64,000 nt of DNA, taken from contig NZ_JAGZSD010000020.1 of the NCBI RefSeq assembly GCF_018381315.1, positions 1 to 64,000 of the forward strand, in the 5' to 3' direction. The notes below the pieces were generated by a model. It saw nothing but the letters and a program-made list of their open reading frames with translations, was not told the DNA's origin and made no database searches. A program made the translations under genes and the position numbers. Numbering within the stretch: position 1 is the first letter of the stretch; each line of letters starts with the position of its first letter. Origin of the DNA: Anaerostipes sp. GTDB taxonomy: Bacteria; Bacillota; Clostridia; Lachnospirales; Lachnospiraceae. This document shows positions 16,596-24,597 of the stretch, piece by piece.

Positions 16596-17471
16596 CTAAT
16601 CGTATTTAATGTCCAGCACTTCTTTCATGTGGTCGATCGGCATATGTTTTCCGGTCCACAGATGGAAAGCGGCATCTCCCTGGAACAGCATCATTCCAAG
16701 ACCATTCATTGTCTTGCAGCCGGCTTCTTTAGCCATCTTTAAAAGTGCGGTTTCTCTCGGTGCATATATAGTGTCTGTGACAATCAGGTCCGGACGAAGG
16801 AAAGATGCGTCAGGGATCACTGACTGGCCTTCCATCGGTTTCATTCCCACACCTGTAGCCTGGGCAAACAGATAGCTGTCCTTTATTTCTTCTTTTAATT
16901 TATCTTTATCATCCAGGTCATAAAGATTTACAATACAGTCTGTGTTGGCACGAATCTTTTCAACTGTTTTCTCTGCATTTTCCCAGAACTTATCTTTGAT
17001 ATTGAAGATTGACATCTCTTTAACGCCATCCAGTGCCGCCTGGATCTCAATCGCTGTGGCTGCTCCGCCGGCTCCTGTAATTGTCATTTTTTTACCGATG
17101 ACATCAATATCATTGTCTTTCAGTGACTGCATATAACCGATTCCGTCCGTGATATGTCCTGTTAAAACTCCGTTTTCATTGACGATTGTGTTTACTGCTC
17201 CGGCCATTTCTGCTGCCGGTGACAATTTATCCAGGTACTGCCCTACAACTGTCTTGTTCGGCATAGATACGTTGGAACCTTTCATCTGTAAAGCTCTGAG
17301 TCCCTTAACTGCATCCTCCAATGTATCATTGTCAACTTCAAATGCTAAATACGCATAATCAAGCCCTAATTCAGCAAATGCTTCATTGTGCATTGCCGGT
17401 GAACTGGAATGTCTGATTGGATATGCCATAAGCCCGATTAATTCTGTATGTCCTGTGATTCTTTCTGCCAT
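16596..17471 (-). CDS. ydiB: quinate/shikimate dehydrogenase (YdiB type)
   Basis: 291 residues. Long stretches recall E. coli YdiB rather than AroE: 'ELIGLMAYPIRHS', 'AFEVDND', 'VSMPNK', 'NTDCIV', 'VGMKP' and 'LWTGKHMP'. Substrate residues Ser-Ser in 'HSSSPAMHN' and catalytic Lys in 'SMPNK' and Asp in 'ITDG' are present; the usual GYNTDG reads GHITDG. The Rossmann loop is GAGGAAT. It oxidises quinate to 3-dehydroquinate, or shikimate to 3-dehydroshikimate, or runs the reductions. First gene of the operon, divergent from LysR. Confidence 0.93.
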   Translation of the reverse strand: MAERITGHTELIGLMAYPIRHSSSPAMHNEAFAELGLDYAYLAFEVDNDTLEDAVKGLRALQMKGSNVSMPNKTVVGQYLDKLSPAAEMAGAVNTIVNENGVLTGHITDGIGYMQSLKDNDIDVIGKKMTITGAGGAATAIEIQAALDGVKEMSIFNIKDKFWENAEKTVEKIRANTDCIVNLYDLDDKDKLKEEIKDSYLFAQATGVGMKPMEGQSVIPDASFLRPDLIVTDTIYAPRETALLKMAKEAGCKTMNGLGMMLFQGDAAFHLWTGKHMPIDHMKEVLDIKYD

Positions 17472-17526
17472 GTGTCATTCTCCTTTTTTACTTACCCTTT
17501 TTACTTACCCTGTTACTGCTTCACCC

Positions 17527-17588
17527 AAAAGTTAATTTTTTAACAACCTTACGAAACCTATTATACACGGATCTTATTGATACTTCTA
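17527..17588 (-). promoter_or_regulatory. ydiB operon promoter with shared operator
   Basis: On the minus strand TAGAAG (17583-17588), 17 bp, TATAAT (17560-17565), then the same 22-bp element (17527-17548) found before the TRAP operon. An ATCAAT sits at the same place in both spacers. The region is also the LysR upstream region, so the LysR protein is the natural candidate binder. Confidence 0.7.
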
Positions 17589-17687
17589 ATACATCTTTTA
17601 ATCTTTTTTAATAGCTTTTTGCTATCGTTTATGTTATTCTTCTATATATAAATACCCGTTGAAATTTTCACAGAAATGAGGCTGCCC

Positions 17688-18578
17688 ATGAATTTAAACC
17701 AATTAACTTATTTTCAGAAAATCGCCACACTCCAGCATTATCATCAGGCAGCAAAGGAACTGAATGTTTCCCAGCCCAGCTTAAGCCGTTCCATTTCAAA
17801 TCTGGAGGAAGAACTCGGACTTCCTCTTTTCCGCAAAAACGGAAGGAACATTGAGCTGACCAAATACGGCCAGATTTTTTTAGAACATGTCAACAAAATC
17901 CTTAATGAGGTAAAAATTGCCGAAGATAAAATGAAGGCTCTCTCCAACGCAAAAGGCGGCCACATCGACCTGGCATATGTATTTCCTCTGGCAAAGTCCT
18001 ATATTCCCCACCTTGTCCGGAGCTTTTTGGATTCGGAAGGGAATCATAATATTACCTTCTCCATGACACAGGAAATCACCAACAAAATGCTTCGTGATCT
18101 TAAATCCGAGAAATATGATGTCATTTTCGGTTCCTATGTGCCAAATGAACCCGATGTGGAGTTTATCCCTGTCATAAATCAGGAAATGGTCATCATTACA
18201 CCCCCTGAGCATCCTTTAAAACATAAGAAAGAAATTCTTCTGGAAGATCTGCTGGCCTATCCGGTCATAGGCTATGACCGGACTTCCGGTCTCGGACAAT
18301 TTACACACTCTATTTACAGGCAGAATCAGATGGAGCCTCAGATTGCCTTTGAGACTTCCGACGAAAATGCCATCGCTGCCCTCGTATCCGAAAACTTCGG
18401 TATCGGCTTTGTTGCCCATGTGGAATCACTCAGAGAGTATGATGTAGAAATCCTTCACTTAAACAATGTAAAACCGTACCACACCGTTTATATGGCTTAT
18501 ATAAAACATAATATTATGATTCCTGCAGTAGAAAAATTTATTGGCTTTGTTAAAAAAACGATAGATAAAAATTATTGA
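17688..18578 (+). CDS. LysR family regulator of the ydi/TRAP genes
   Basis: About 296 residues. I choose the ATG at 17688, because TGAGG lies 6 bp ahead and the homologous region starts 'MNLNQLTYFQKIATLQHYHQAAKELNVSQPSLSRSISNLEEEL'. The DNA-binding winged helix is at 1-60 and the effector-binding domain at 90-296. It is divergent from ydiB and followed by the reductase gene. A small shikimate-pathway acid as coinducer is plausible but not shown. Confidence 0.88.
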   Translation: MNLNQLTYFQKIATLQHYHQAAKELNVSQPSLSRSISNLEEELGLPLFRKNGRNIELTKYGQIFLEHVNKILNEVKIAEDKMKALSNAKGGHIDLAYVFPLAKSYIPHLVRSFLDSEGNHNITFSMTQEITNKMLRDLKSEKYDVIFGSYVPNEPDVEFIPVINQEMVIITPPEHPLKHKKEILLEDLLAYPVIGYDRTSGLGQFTHSIYRQNQMEPQIAFETSDENAIAALVSENFGIGFVAHVESLREYDVEILHLNNVKPYHTVYMAYIKHNIMIPAVEKFIGFVKKTIDKNY

Positions 18579-18597
18579 TTTTTTAAAAAATATCAAT

Positions 18598-18626
18598 TTG
18601 TTAAATATTTATCCTTGCTCTATAAT
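18598..18626 (+). promoter_or_regulatory. promoter of the enoate reductase gene
   Basis: TTGTTA (18598-18603), 17 bp, TATAAT (18621-18626). The -35 begins TTGTTAAATATTTATCC, which partly resembles the TTGTTAAAAAATTAAC element in front of ydiB and the TRAP operon, hinting at the same regulator. Confidence 0.55.
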
Positions 18627-18706
18627 AGAATTATCATTACAGATCACCCAAATGCAATGATAACAACCCCATTTAGAAATCGTTTATCTTTTTTGGAGGT
18701 TATAAA

Positions 18707-20704
18707 ATGAAGTGCAATTATAAGAATATTTTCAGTCCGCTGACAATAAAAAATATGACAATGAAGAACCGTATCATGATGACGCCTATGGGAACCAATT
18801 ACGGTGAACAGACCGGTGAGATGAGCTTTCTTCATATCAATTACTATGAGCAGAGAGCAAAAGGCGGAGTAGGGCTTATCATGGTGGAAAATGCCAGTGT
18901 GGATTCACCTCTTGGCTCTAACGGTACAACACAGATCAGAATCGACCACGACAATTATATGCCCCGCTTCTTTAAGCTCTGTGAAACGATCCACTCTCAC
19001 GGTGCATGTATCGGATTACAGTTAAATCACGCAGGTGCATCTGCACAGTCTAAGCGTACAAATATGCAGCCTGTATCTGCATCCAACATCCCATCCAAGG
19101 CAGGCGGGGAAACCCCTCGTCCTCTTACCAAAGATGAGATTTATGCTATTGTAAAGAAGTACGGTGAAGCTGCTGCCCGTGCACAGGCCTCAGGCTTTGA
19201 CTGCGTTGAAATCCACGCAGGACATTCTTACCTGATCAGCCAGTTCTTATCTCCTACAACCAATGTCAGAACCGATGAGTTCGGCGGATCTGCGGAAAAC
19301 AGAGCAAGATTTGCAAGACTGGTATTGGAAGAAGTCAGAAAGGCAGTCGGACCAATGTTCCCGATTTTTGTCCGGATCAGTGCGGATGAATTTATGGAGC
19401 ACGGAAATACACTGGATGATACTTTGGATTATCTTCAGTATTTCCAGGAGGAGGCTGATGCTTTTGATGTATCTGCCGGATTAAACGGTTCCATCCAGTA
19501 TCAGATCGATGCCAACTATTTAGAAGACGGCTGGAGATCCTACATGGCCAAAGCTGTCAAAGAAAAATACGGAAAACCATGCGTAACGATGGGAAATATC
19601 CGTGATCCCCGTGTTGCCGACGATATTCTTGCACGCGGTGACGCTGACATCATCGGTATGGGACGCGGTCTCATTGCTGATCCCTGCTGGGTGAAAAAGG
19701 TTGCCACAGGACATGAAGACGAACTGAGAAAATGTATTTCCTGCAATATCGGATGTGCAGGAAACCGAATCGGTGTCAACCGTCCGATCCGCTGTACTAT
19801 TAACCCGACTGTCAATGACGGAGCAGATTACAAGAAACATAAGATTACAAAACCATGCAACGTTGTTGTCATCGGAGGCGGTACTGCCGGGCTGGAAGCT
19901 GCATGTACAGCTGCGGAAGTAGGATGCACTACTTTCTTATTAGAAAAAGAGGATCATCTGGGCGGACTTTCCGTAGAAATTTCTAAGATTCCGGATAAGA
20001 AACGTCTGGCAGACTTTCCTCACTACTTACAGGTAAGGGCATCAAAATTAAACAACCTGTTTATCTTTAAAGGACAGGAAGCTACACTGCCGGTTATCAA
20101 AGCTCTCCATCCGAATATCATTGTCAACGCCACAGGATCTAATCCTCTTCTTCCGCCGATCAAAGGTCTTCATGACCATATCGACAAAGAAGGCTCCAAG
20201 GTTGCTTCCATCTCAGGCATGATCAATCATTTGGCTGATTACCCGGAAGATTGTACCGGTAAGAAAGTCGTTGTCATCGGAGGCGGTGCCGTAGGGCTGG
20301 ATGTTGTAGAATATTTCGCACCAAAAGGCGCAGAAGTCAGCATTGTAGAAATGATGCCTGCCATCGGCAAAGATCTGGACCCTGTTTCTAAGTCCGGAGT
20401 TACGGCCCTCATGAAAAAGCATAATGTCAATCAGATGCCGAATACTGCTCTCTGTGAAGTGAAAGCTGATGCTTTTCTTGTAAAAGCTGACGGCGAAGAG
20501 AAAGATCTTCCGTTTGACTATGGATTTGTCTGTCTGGGAATGCGTGCCAACGCACCGATCCTTGATGAAGTCCGTGAAGCATACGCAGATACCAATGTAG
20601 AGATCGTCAATATCGGTGACAGCGTCCGCGCAAGACGTATCATTGATGGGGTTCAGGAAGGACATAATATTTTAAGAGTTCTTTCTGACATGGAATATTT
20701 ATAA
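18707..20704 (+). CDS. NADH:flavin oxidoreductase / 2-enoate reductase family (OYE with FeS and FAD domains)
   Basis: 665 residues. An old-yellow-enzyme TIM barrel (1-335, FMN) with 'GFDCVEIHAGHSYLISQFLSP' and 'RTDEFGGSxENR' is followed by a [4Fe-4S] motif (Cys343, 346, 350, 363) and two dinucleotide-binding folds (GGGTAG near 391, GGGAVG near 525). This is the layout of 2,4-dienoyl-CoA reductase, 2-enoate reductase and bile-acid BaiCD-type enzymes. It reduces activated C=C bonds with NAD(P)H. The substrate is unknown; next to quinate/shikimate genes, a cyclohexene carboxylate or its CoA ester is a reasonable guess. Confidence 0.88.
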   Translation: MKCNYKNIFSPLTIKNMTMKNRIMMTPMGTNYGEQTGEMSFLHINYYEQRAKGGVGLIMVENASVDSPLGSNGTTQIRIDHDNYMPRFFKLCETIHSHGACIGLQLNHAGASAQSKRTNMQPVSASNIPSKAGGETPRPLTKDEIYAIVKKYGEAAARAQASGFDCVEIHAGHSYLISQFLSPTTNVRTDEFGGSAENRARFARLVLEEVRKAVGPMFPIFVRISADEFMEHGNTLDDTLDYLQYFQEEADAFDVSAGLNGSIQYQIDANYLEDGWRSYMAKAVKEKYGKPCVTMGNIRDPRVADDILARGDADIIGMGRGLIADPCWVKKVATGHEDELRKCISCNIGCAGNRIGVNRPIRCTINPTVNDGADYKKHKITKPCNVVVIGGGTAGLEAACTAAEVGCTTFLLEKEDHLGGLSVEISKIPDKKRLADFPHYLQVRASKLNNLFIFKGQEATLPVIKALHPNIIVNATGSNPLLPPIKGLHDHIDKEGSKVASISGMINHLADYPEDCTGKKVVVIGGGAVGLDVVEYFAPKGAEVSIVEMMPAIGKDLDPVSKSGVTALMKKHNVNQMPNTALCEVKADAFLVKADGEEKDLPFDYGFVCLGMRANAPILDEVREAYADTNVEIVNIGDSVRARRIIDGVQEGHNILRVLSDMEYL

Positions 20705-20746
20705 ACAATACCTGCCAAACTCTTTTCATAACATATTTATATAACA

Positions 20747-20787
20747 GAAACAAGGGAACCATATCATCTTGATGGTTCCCTTGTTTC
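20747..20787. terminator. bidirectional terminator
   Basis: GAAACAAGGGAACCAT and ATGGTTCCCTTGTTTC form a 16-bp perfect stem with a 9-nt loop, between the convergent reductase and VOC genes. Confidence 0.9.
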
Positions 20788-20799
20788 GTTTGCTTTCTT

Positions 20800-21180
20800 C
20801 TATTCATGAAGTTCCAGCGGAAGCCCGTCCGGATCATGGAAAAATGTCATTTTTTTACCGGTATATGTGTCATGCCTGATTTCCTCTGTCTCAATTCCTG
20901 CTTCTTTTAATTCTTTTACTGCCTGTTCGATATCCTCTGTATAGAAAGCAAGATGTCTGAGTCCGCAGGCTTCAGGATAAGAAGGCCTTGCGGGATGTCC
21001 TTCTCCTGAAAATATCTCCAGTTCACAGTCTCCAAGTTTTAAATCTAATTTCCAGTCTCCCCTGTCCTCCCGGTAATTTTCCCTTATAATTTCAAATCCC
21101 AGCTGATCTGTATAAAACTTTTTTGACCGCTCATAATCACTGACAATTACCGCTATATGATGTATCTTACTCAATTTCAT
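20800..21180 (-). CDS. VOC family protein (glyoxalase I-like, GloA2 type)
   Basis: 126 residues with a full metal-binding set for a glyoxalase fold: His8, Glu55 ('CELEIFSG'), His76 ('LRHLAF') and Glu123 ('PLELHE'). It resembles the small lactoylglutathione-lyase-like proteins common in Firmicutes, which may act on methylglyoxal adducts or other small carbonyls. It is monocistronic, opposite to its neighbours. The exact substrate is unknown. Confidence 0.8.
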   Translation of the reverse strand: MKLSKIHHIAVIVSDYERSKKFYTDQLGFEIIRENYREDRGDWKLDLKLGDCELEIFSGEGHPARPSYPEACGLRHLAFYTEDIEQAVKELKEAGIETEEIRHDTYTGKKMTFFHDPDGLPLELHE

Positions 21181-21263
21181 TTCCGTCTGTCTCCTTTTCC
21201 ATCTGTCACCCTTCTGCCCTTTTATTATATATTATAAAGTAAAAGAATGAAAAGGATTGTTTT

Positions 21264-21734
21264 ATGAATCACTGCTGTCACAAACCGTGTCCGCCGGAGC
21301 CGGCTCCCCCGGAATCAATCAATTTTTATGCCCAGTATGGGGCATATTCTAATGACGCTGCCGGAACAGATATAAATTTTTTTCCTGTCTTCCAGGAAGG
21401 CAGCGAAATTCAGCTTGAAAATGATACAACGATATTGCTTTCTCCAGGATATCTTTACCTTATAGATTTTATTTTCCTTGCAACCCCCGGGGCCAGCGGA
21501 TATATGCAGATCCTTCCCTTTATCAACGGCACACCCCGTCTGCTTTATTCATTTTTTGCACCTGCAGGGGCAGAAAAGAACACTTCTGCCTCAGGAAGTT
21601 TTACCACAAATGAAGCACTTGCCTCTGAAGCGCGCCTGACATTCCGCCTCTCATATTCTTCTTCTACAGGAAATATTGATCTGAGCGGTGCTGTATCGGT
21701 TACGCCTCTGCAGGCAGTGCGTCCGTCTTTATGA
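21264..21734 (+). CDS. small BclA-tip-like (C1q/TNF-like) surface protein
   Basis: 156 residues. A short Cys/Pro-rich head ('HCCHKPCPPEPAPPES') precedes a beta-rich domain ('YAQYGAYSNDAAG...', 'LSPGYLYLIDFIFLA', 'LTFRLSYSSSTGNIDLSGAVSV') that recalls the C-terminal trimeric tip of exosporium collagen-like proteins. There is no signal peptide and no collagen repeat. It is next to sigK, with a weak sigma-K-like promoter (AC-N16-TATATATTA, 21208-21234). A spore coat or exosporium role is a guess from these signs. Confidence 0.6.
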   Translation: MNHCCHKPCPPEPAPPESINFYAQYGAYSNDAAGTDINFFPVFQEGSEIQLENDTTILLSPGYLYLIDFIFLATPGASGYMQILPFINGTPRLLYSFFAPAGAEKNTSASGSFTTNEALASEARLTFRLSYSSSTGNIDLSGAVSVTPLQAVRPSL

Positions 21735-21736
21735 GT

Positions 21737-21772
21737 AAAACAGATGCCGGACAGTCCGCCGGCATCTGTTTT
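21737..21772. terminator. terminator
   Basis: AAAACAGATGCCGG pairs with CCGGCATCTGTTTT (14 bp, 8-nt loop) immediately after the BclA-tip-like gene; T-rich on the plus strand. Confidence 0.9.
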
Positions 21773-21796
21773 CTTCTTTTTACATGCAAATGGAAA

Positions 21797-21826
21797 CTGC
21801 CGGAATTCTGTTTACAATTCCGGCAG
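21797..21826 (-). terminator. terminator of sigK
   Basis: CTGCCGGAATT pairs with AATTCCGGCAG (11 bp, 8-nt loop), 10 bp beyond the sigK stop; the following T tract on the minus strand is short. Confidence 0.75.
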
Positions 21827-21836
21827 ATATCTCACA

Positions 21837-22460
21837 TTACATTTTCAGTCTTCTCTTTAATTTCTCAACGGCTTTTTTCTCAATACGGCTCACATAAGAG
21901 CGTGAAATATCCAGTCTTTTTGCCACTTCCTTTTGGGTCATCGGCTTTTTCCCATACAGCCCATACCTCATGATCAGCGTGCTTTTTTCTCTGGACGGTT
22001 CCATTTCATCTACCATTTTATAAAGATCCCTGATCTTTTCTTTGAGATCCAGTTCATCTACTATATCGCTCTCATCCGCCCCCAGTACATCCAAAAGATT
22101 TATTTCATTCCCCTCTTTGTCAATTCCGATCGGCTCATACAGCGAAGTATCTTTTGCACTTTTCCTCTCCTGTCTCAGCATCATGAGAAGCTCGTTTTCA
22201 ATACACCGGGAAGCGTAGGTCACCAGCCGGTGCCCTTTTTCCACATTATAGGTATTGATTGCTTTAATCAGCCCGATGGTCCCGACGGATATGAGATCAT
22301 CTTTATCCCTGTCGAAATTATTGTATTTTTTTACAATATGGGCAACCAGACGAAGATTGTGTTCTACTAAAATATTTCTAGCCTCCATGTCCCCCAGATG
22401 GCTTTTCTTTAAATAATATTGTTCCTCTTCTTGTGACAGCGGTTCTAAAAATGCCTGCAA
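21837..22460 (-). CDS. sigK: RNA polymerase sporulation sigma factor SigK
   Basis: About 207 residues, an uninterrupted late mother-cell sigma factor. The sequence 'EARNILVEHNLRLVAHIVKKYNN...DDLISVGTIGLIKAI' is region 2 and 'TYASRCIENE' is typical SigK; 'VAKRLDISRSYVSRIEKKAVEKLKR' is the region 4 helix-turn-helix. No ATG fits: GGAGG touches a TTG at 22469, while the TTG at 22460 lies 9 bp from it, so I start there. The N-terminus is short, with little pro-sequence visible. Gene intact, no skin-type insertion. Confidence 0.9.
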   Translation of the reverse strand: MQAFLEPLSQEEEQYYLKKSHLGDMEARNILVEHNLRLVAHIVKKYNNFDRDKDDLISVGTIGLIKAINTYNVEKGHRLVTYASRCIENELLMMLRQERKSAKDTSLYEPIGIDKEGNEINLLDVLGADESDIVDELDLKEKIRDLYKMVDEMEPSREKSTLIMRYGLYGKKPMTQKEVAKRLDISRSYVSRIEKKAVEKLKRRLKM

Positions 22461-22487
22461 GTAAAGCAACCTCCAAGCCTTTTTAAC

Positions 22488-22515
22488 ATTCTATGCCCAC
22501 CTGCGTCCAATAGTG
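22488..22515 (-). promoter_or_regulatory. sigma-E-like promoter of sigK
   Basis: On the minus strand CATAGAAT (22488-22495) fits the sigma-E -10 (CATAnnnT) and CACTATT (22509-22515) is a partial -35, spaced 13 bp. A start about 7 bp downstream would leave roughly 20 nt of leader before the TTG codon. sigK is sigma-E controlled in studied species. Confidence 0.45.
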
Positions 22516-22623
22516 CTTTTCCTTCTGAAAGTTATTTTTCTGGTGCAGTTATTCCGTCATTGGGATGATAATTCTCTCTGTTTTATGATATAATTATGTA
22601 AAAACAATACAGGAGATGAGAGA

Positions 22624-23583
22624 ATGAAAAAATTAAAAGCTGCGGCATTATTATGTCTTTTGTGCCTGCTGACCGCCGGGTGTTCAAAAGAAGAAAATGT
22701 CAAAAACAAGACGGTCACTTTAACGTATCAAAAAAATAAATATGAAGGCCAATATACAGGTCTCATGAAAAACGGCAAGCCAACAGAAGGGACTTTTTCC
22801 TACAAAAAAGGAACAGACTATCTCTCCTATAAAGGAAAATTGTCCGGCGGAAAAATGTCCGGAAAGGGAACTCTTAAGACAAACCTTATGAAGCCCTACT
22901 TCCTCGGAACAGCCTGTACCGGAACTTATAAAGGCAGTGTTTCTGACGGCAAGGCCAGCGGAAACGGAAGTTTTGAATTTTTGACTCCAAAAGATTTAAA
23001 AGGCTCTGTCTATAAAGGAAACTGGCATGCAAATATGGCAAATGGCAGAGGACGTATCGATTTCCCTGAAAAAGAAGGGGGAGGCGCTATCATCGGCAGC
23101 TTTGATACCGGCTATTTTGACCCTTCCAAGCTGGACTGTTATGAGACAGTCGGAACCCTTGTGGGCAGCAGCTATAAGGTTTCTTCCAAGGCTGCATCCT
23201 TTATAAAAAACAATCCGGATCTGTTTATGGCAAAAGATGAAAACGACCTTGCATTATATGCAGATTCTTCCTTAAATTATGCCGATGTATTAAAAAATCC
23301 AGCTTCATTCGGAGATAAAATTATGAAATTTTCCAGCTATCCGGTTCTCAATTCTAGTCTGGGTGAAGAACTGTTTGGAGAGAAATTTTCCTTTATCCTG
23401 CTGGGACGTCCATCTGAAAATACTTACATCTATGTTATCTGCCTGAAATCTGTAAAAAATGTTGAAATCAACAGTAATCAGACTGTTTACGGGCTTCCCC
23501 TTGCATCTTCTGTCTATGAAACTAAGTCCGGCAAGAAGTTAAAGGTACTGGTATTGGCGGGCAGTTTCCTGAAACATGAATAG
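22624..23583 (+). CDS. MORN-repeat lipoprotein
   Basis: 319 residues. The lipoprotein signal ends 'LLTAGC' (Cys20). Residues about 35-155 form degenerate MORN-like repeats ('YEGQYTGLMKNGKPTEGTFSYKKG', 'YKGKLSGGKMSGKGTL', 'YKGNWHANMANGRGRIDF'). The C-terminal half (about 200-319) is a separate globular domain seen also in the next gene. Function unknown; MORN sheets usually bind membranes or other proteins. It pairs in tandem with a paralogue 19 bp downstream. Confidence 0.75.
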   Translation: MKKLKAAALLCLLCLLTAGCSKEENVKNKTVTLTYQKNKYEGQYTGLMKNGKPTEGTFSYKKGTDYLSYKGKLSGGKMSGKGTLKTNLMKPYFLGTACTGTYKGSVSDGKASGNGSFEFLTPKDLKGSVYKGNWHANMANGRGRIDFPEKEGGGAIIGSFDTGYFDPSKLDCYETVGTLVGSSYKVSSKAASFIKNNPDLFMAKDENDLALYADSSLNYADVLKNPASFGDKIMKFSSYPVLNSSLGEELFGEKFSFILLGRPSENTYIYVICLKSVKNVEINSNQTVYGLPLASSVYETKSGKKLKVLVLAGSFLKHE

Positions 23584-23602
23584 CAGAAGGGAGGAAAACA
23601 TA

Positions 23603-24553
23603 ATGAAAAATATAAAAATAATTGCTGTTTTTTGTTTAATCATCTTATGTCTCACCGGATGCTCCAGGAATGTGACAAAAAAAGAAATGACAGTCTCCTT
23701 TTTTGACAAAGATCTAAAAGGCAGATTCACTGGTACACTGAAAGACAAGAAACCGCAGGGAAAGGGGTCTTTTCAATATAAAAACGGCAAACAATACTTA
23801 TATTACAAGGGGGATTTTAACAAAGGGGCTCCATCCGGCAAAGGATATCTGAAAACCAATCTTTGCAAAGTCACATTTGGCATCACTGAGACCACAGGAA
23901 ACTACCAGGGCGAAACACTGGACGGCAAACTTAGCGGAAAAGGGGAATACAGAGCATTAACACCCTCCGATTTAAAATCCACATATACCGGGTACTGGAA
24001 AGATAACCTGGCCGAGGGGCAGGGAGAACTGGTTTTTGATAATAAGAAATATTTCAAAGAGTCCGGAACTTTTACCGAAGGATCCTTCACCCCAAATTTT
24101 CTGGAACTCTTTAACAATCTAGGTGCCGAAAAGGATCTGCCTTTTTCAGTTTGCTATAAAGCTCAGGATTTTTTGCTGTATAATGAAGAATTATTTCCTG
24201 CAAAAAGTATAGGCAAGATTAAACATAAGCTGGATTCTTCTGTAAAGCTCAGTGAGATTCTAAAAAATCCAGAACAATATGGAGACAAAATTGTGAAACT
24301 TCCTAAATATTATGTGGTTGACTCTTACACCTTTACATCTTATGGATACGACCTCTGCGAACTGACTCTCGTTAATTATCCAAAGAGACAAGCCTGTATC
24401 GTCTATTATCCGGGAAAGCTTAAACAGATTCATAAATCTGATTTCGCAGACATTTACTGCATACCGATCGGGAAATCCTCTTACGAAAACAAAAATGGAG
24501 GTACTGTTAAAACGTTTGTTTTTGCCGCTAGTTATATAAAGAAAGTAAAATAA
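23603..24553 (+). CDS. MORN-repeat lipoprotein, tandem paralogue
   Basis: 316 residues; the start at 23603 follows GGGAGG, whereas the earlier in-frame ATG has none. It has lipobox 'LCLTGC', MORN-like repeats ('FTGTLKDKKPQGKGSFQYKNG', 'YKGDFNKGAPSGKGYLKTN', 'YTGYWKDNLAEGQGELVF'), and the same C-terminal domain as its neighbour ('LSEILKNPEQYGDKIVKLPKY' against 'YADVLKNPASFGDKIMKFSSY'). The two clearly arose by duplication and are co-transcribed. Role unknown. Confidence 0.75.
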   Translation: MKNIKIIAVFCLIILCLTGCSRNVTKKEMTVSFFDKDLKGRFTGTLKDKKPQGKGSFQYKNGKQYLYYKGDFNKGAPSGKGYLKTNLCKVTFGITETTGNYQGETLDGKLSGKGEYRALTPSDLKSTYTGYWKDNLAEGQGELVFDNKKYFKESGTFTEGSFTPNFLELFNNLGAEKDLPFSVCYKAQDFLLYNEELFPAKSIGKIKHKLDSSVKLSEILKNPEQYGDKIVKLPKYYVVDSYTFTSYGYDLCELTLVNYPKRQACIVYYPGKLKQIHKSDFADIYCIPIGKSSYENKNGGTVKTFVFAASYIKKVK

Positions 24554-24557
24554 ATAC

Positions 24558-24594
24558 GAGCCATTGCTTCGGCTGATCAAGCCGGCAATGGCTC
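24558..24594. terminator. terminator between MORN genes and vanY
   Basis: GAGCCATTGC pairs with GCAATGGCTC with an inner CGGCT/AGCCG stem, followed by CTTTTAATT on the plus strand; lies between convergent genes. Confidence 0.85.
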
Positions 24595-24597
24595 CTT

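Noticed and set aside
21837..22469. sigK interrupted by a skin element
   Set aside because: The sigma factor is complete in one frame, with regions 2 to 4 present and no recombinase nearby.
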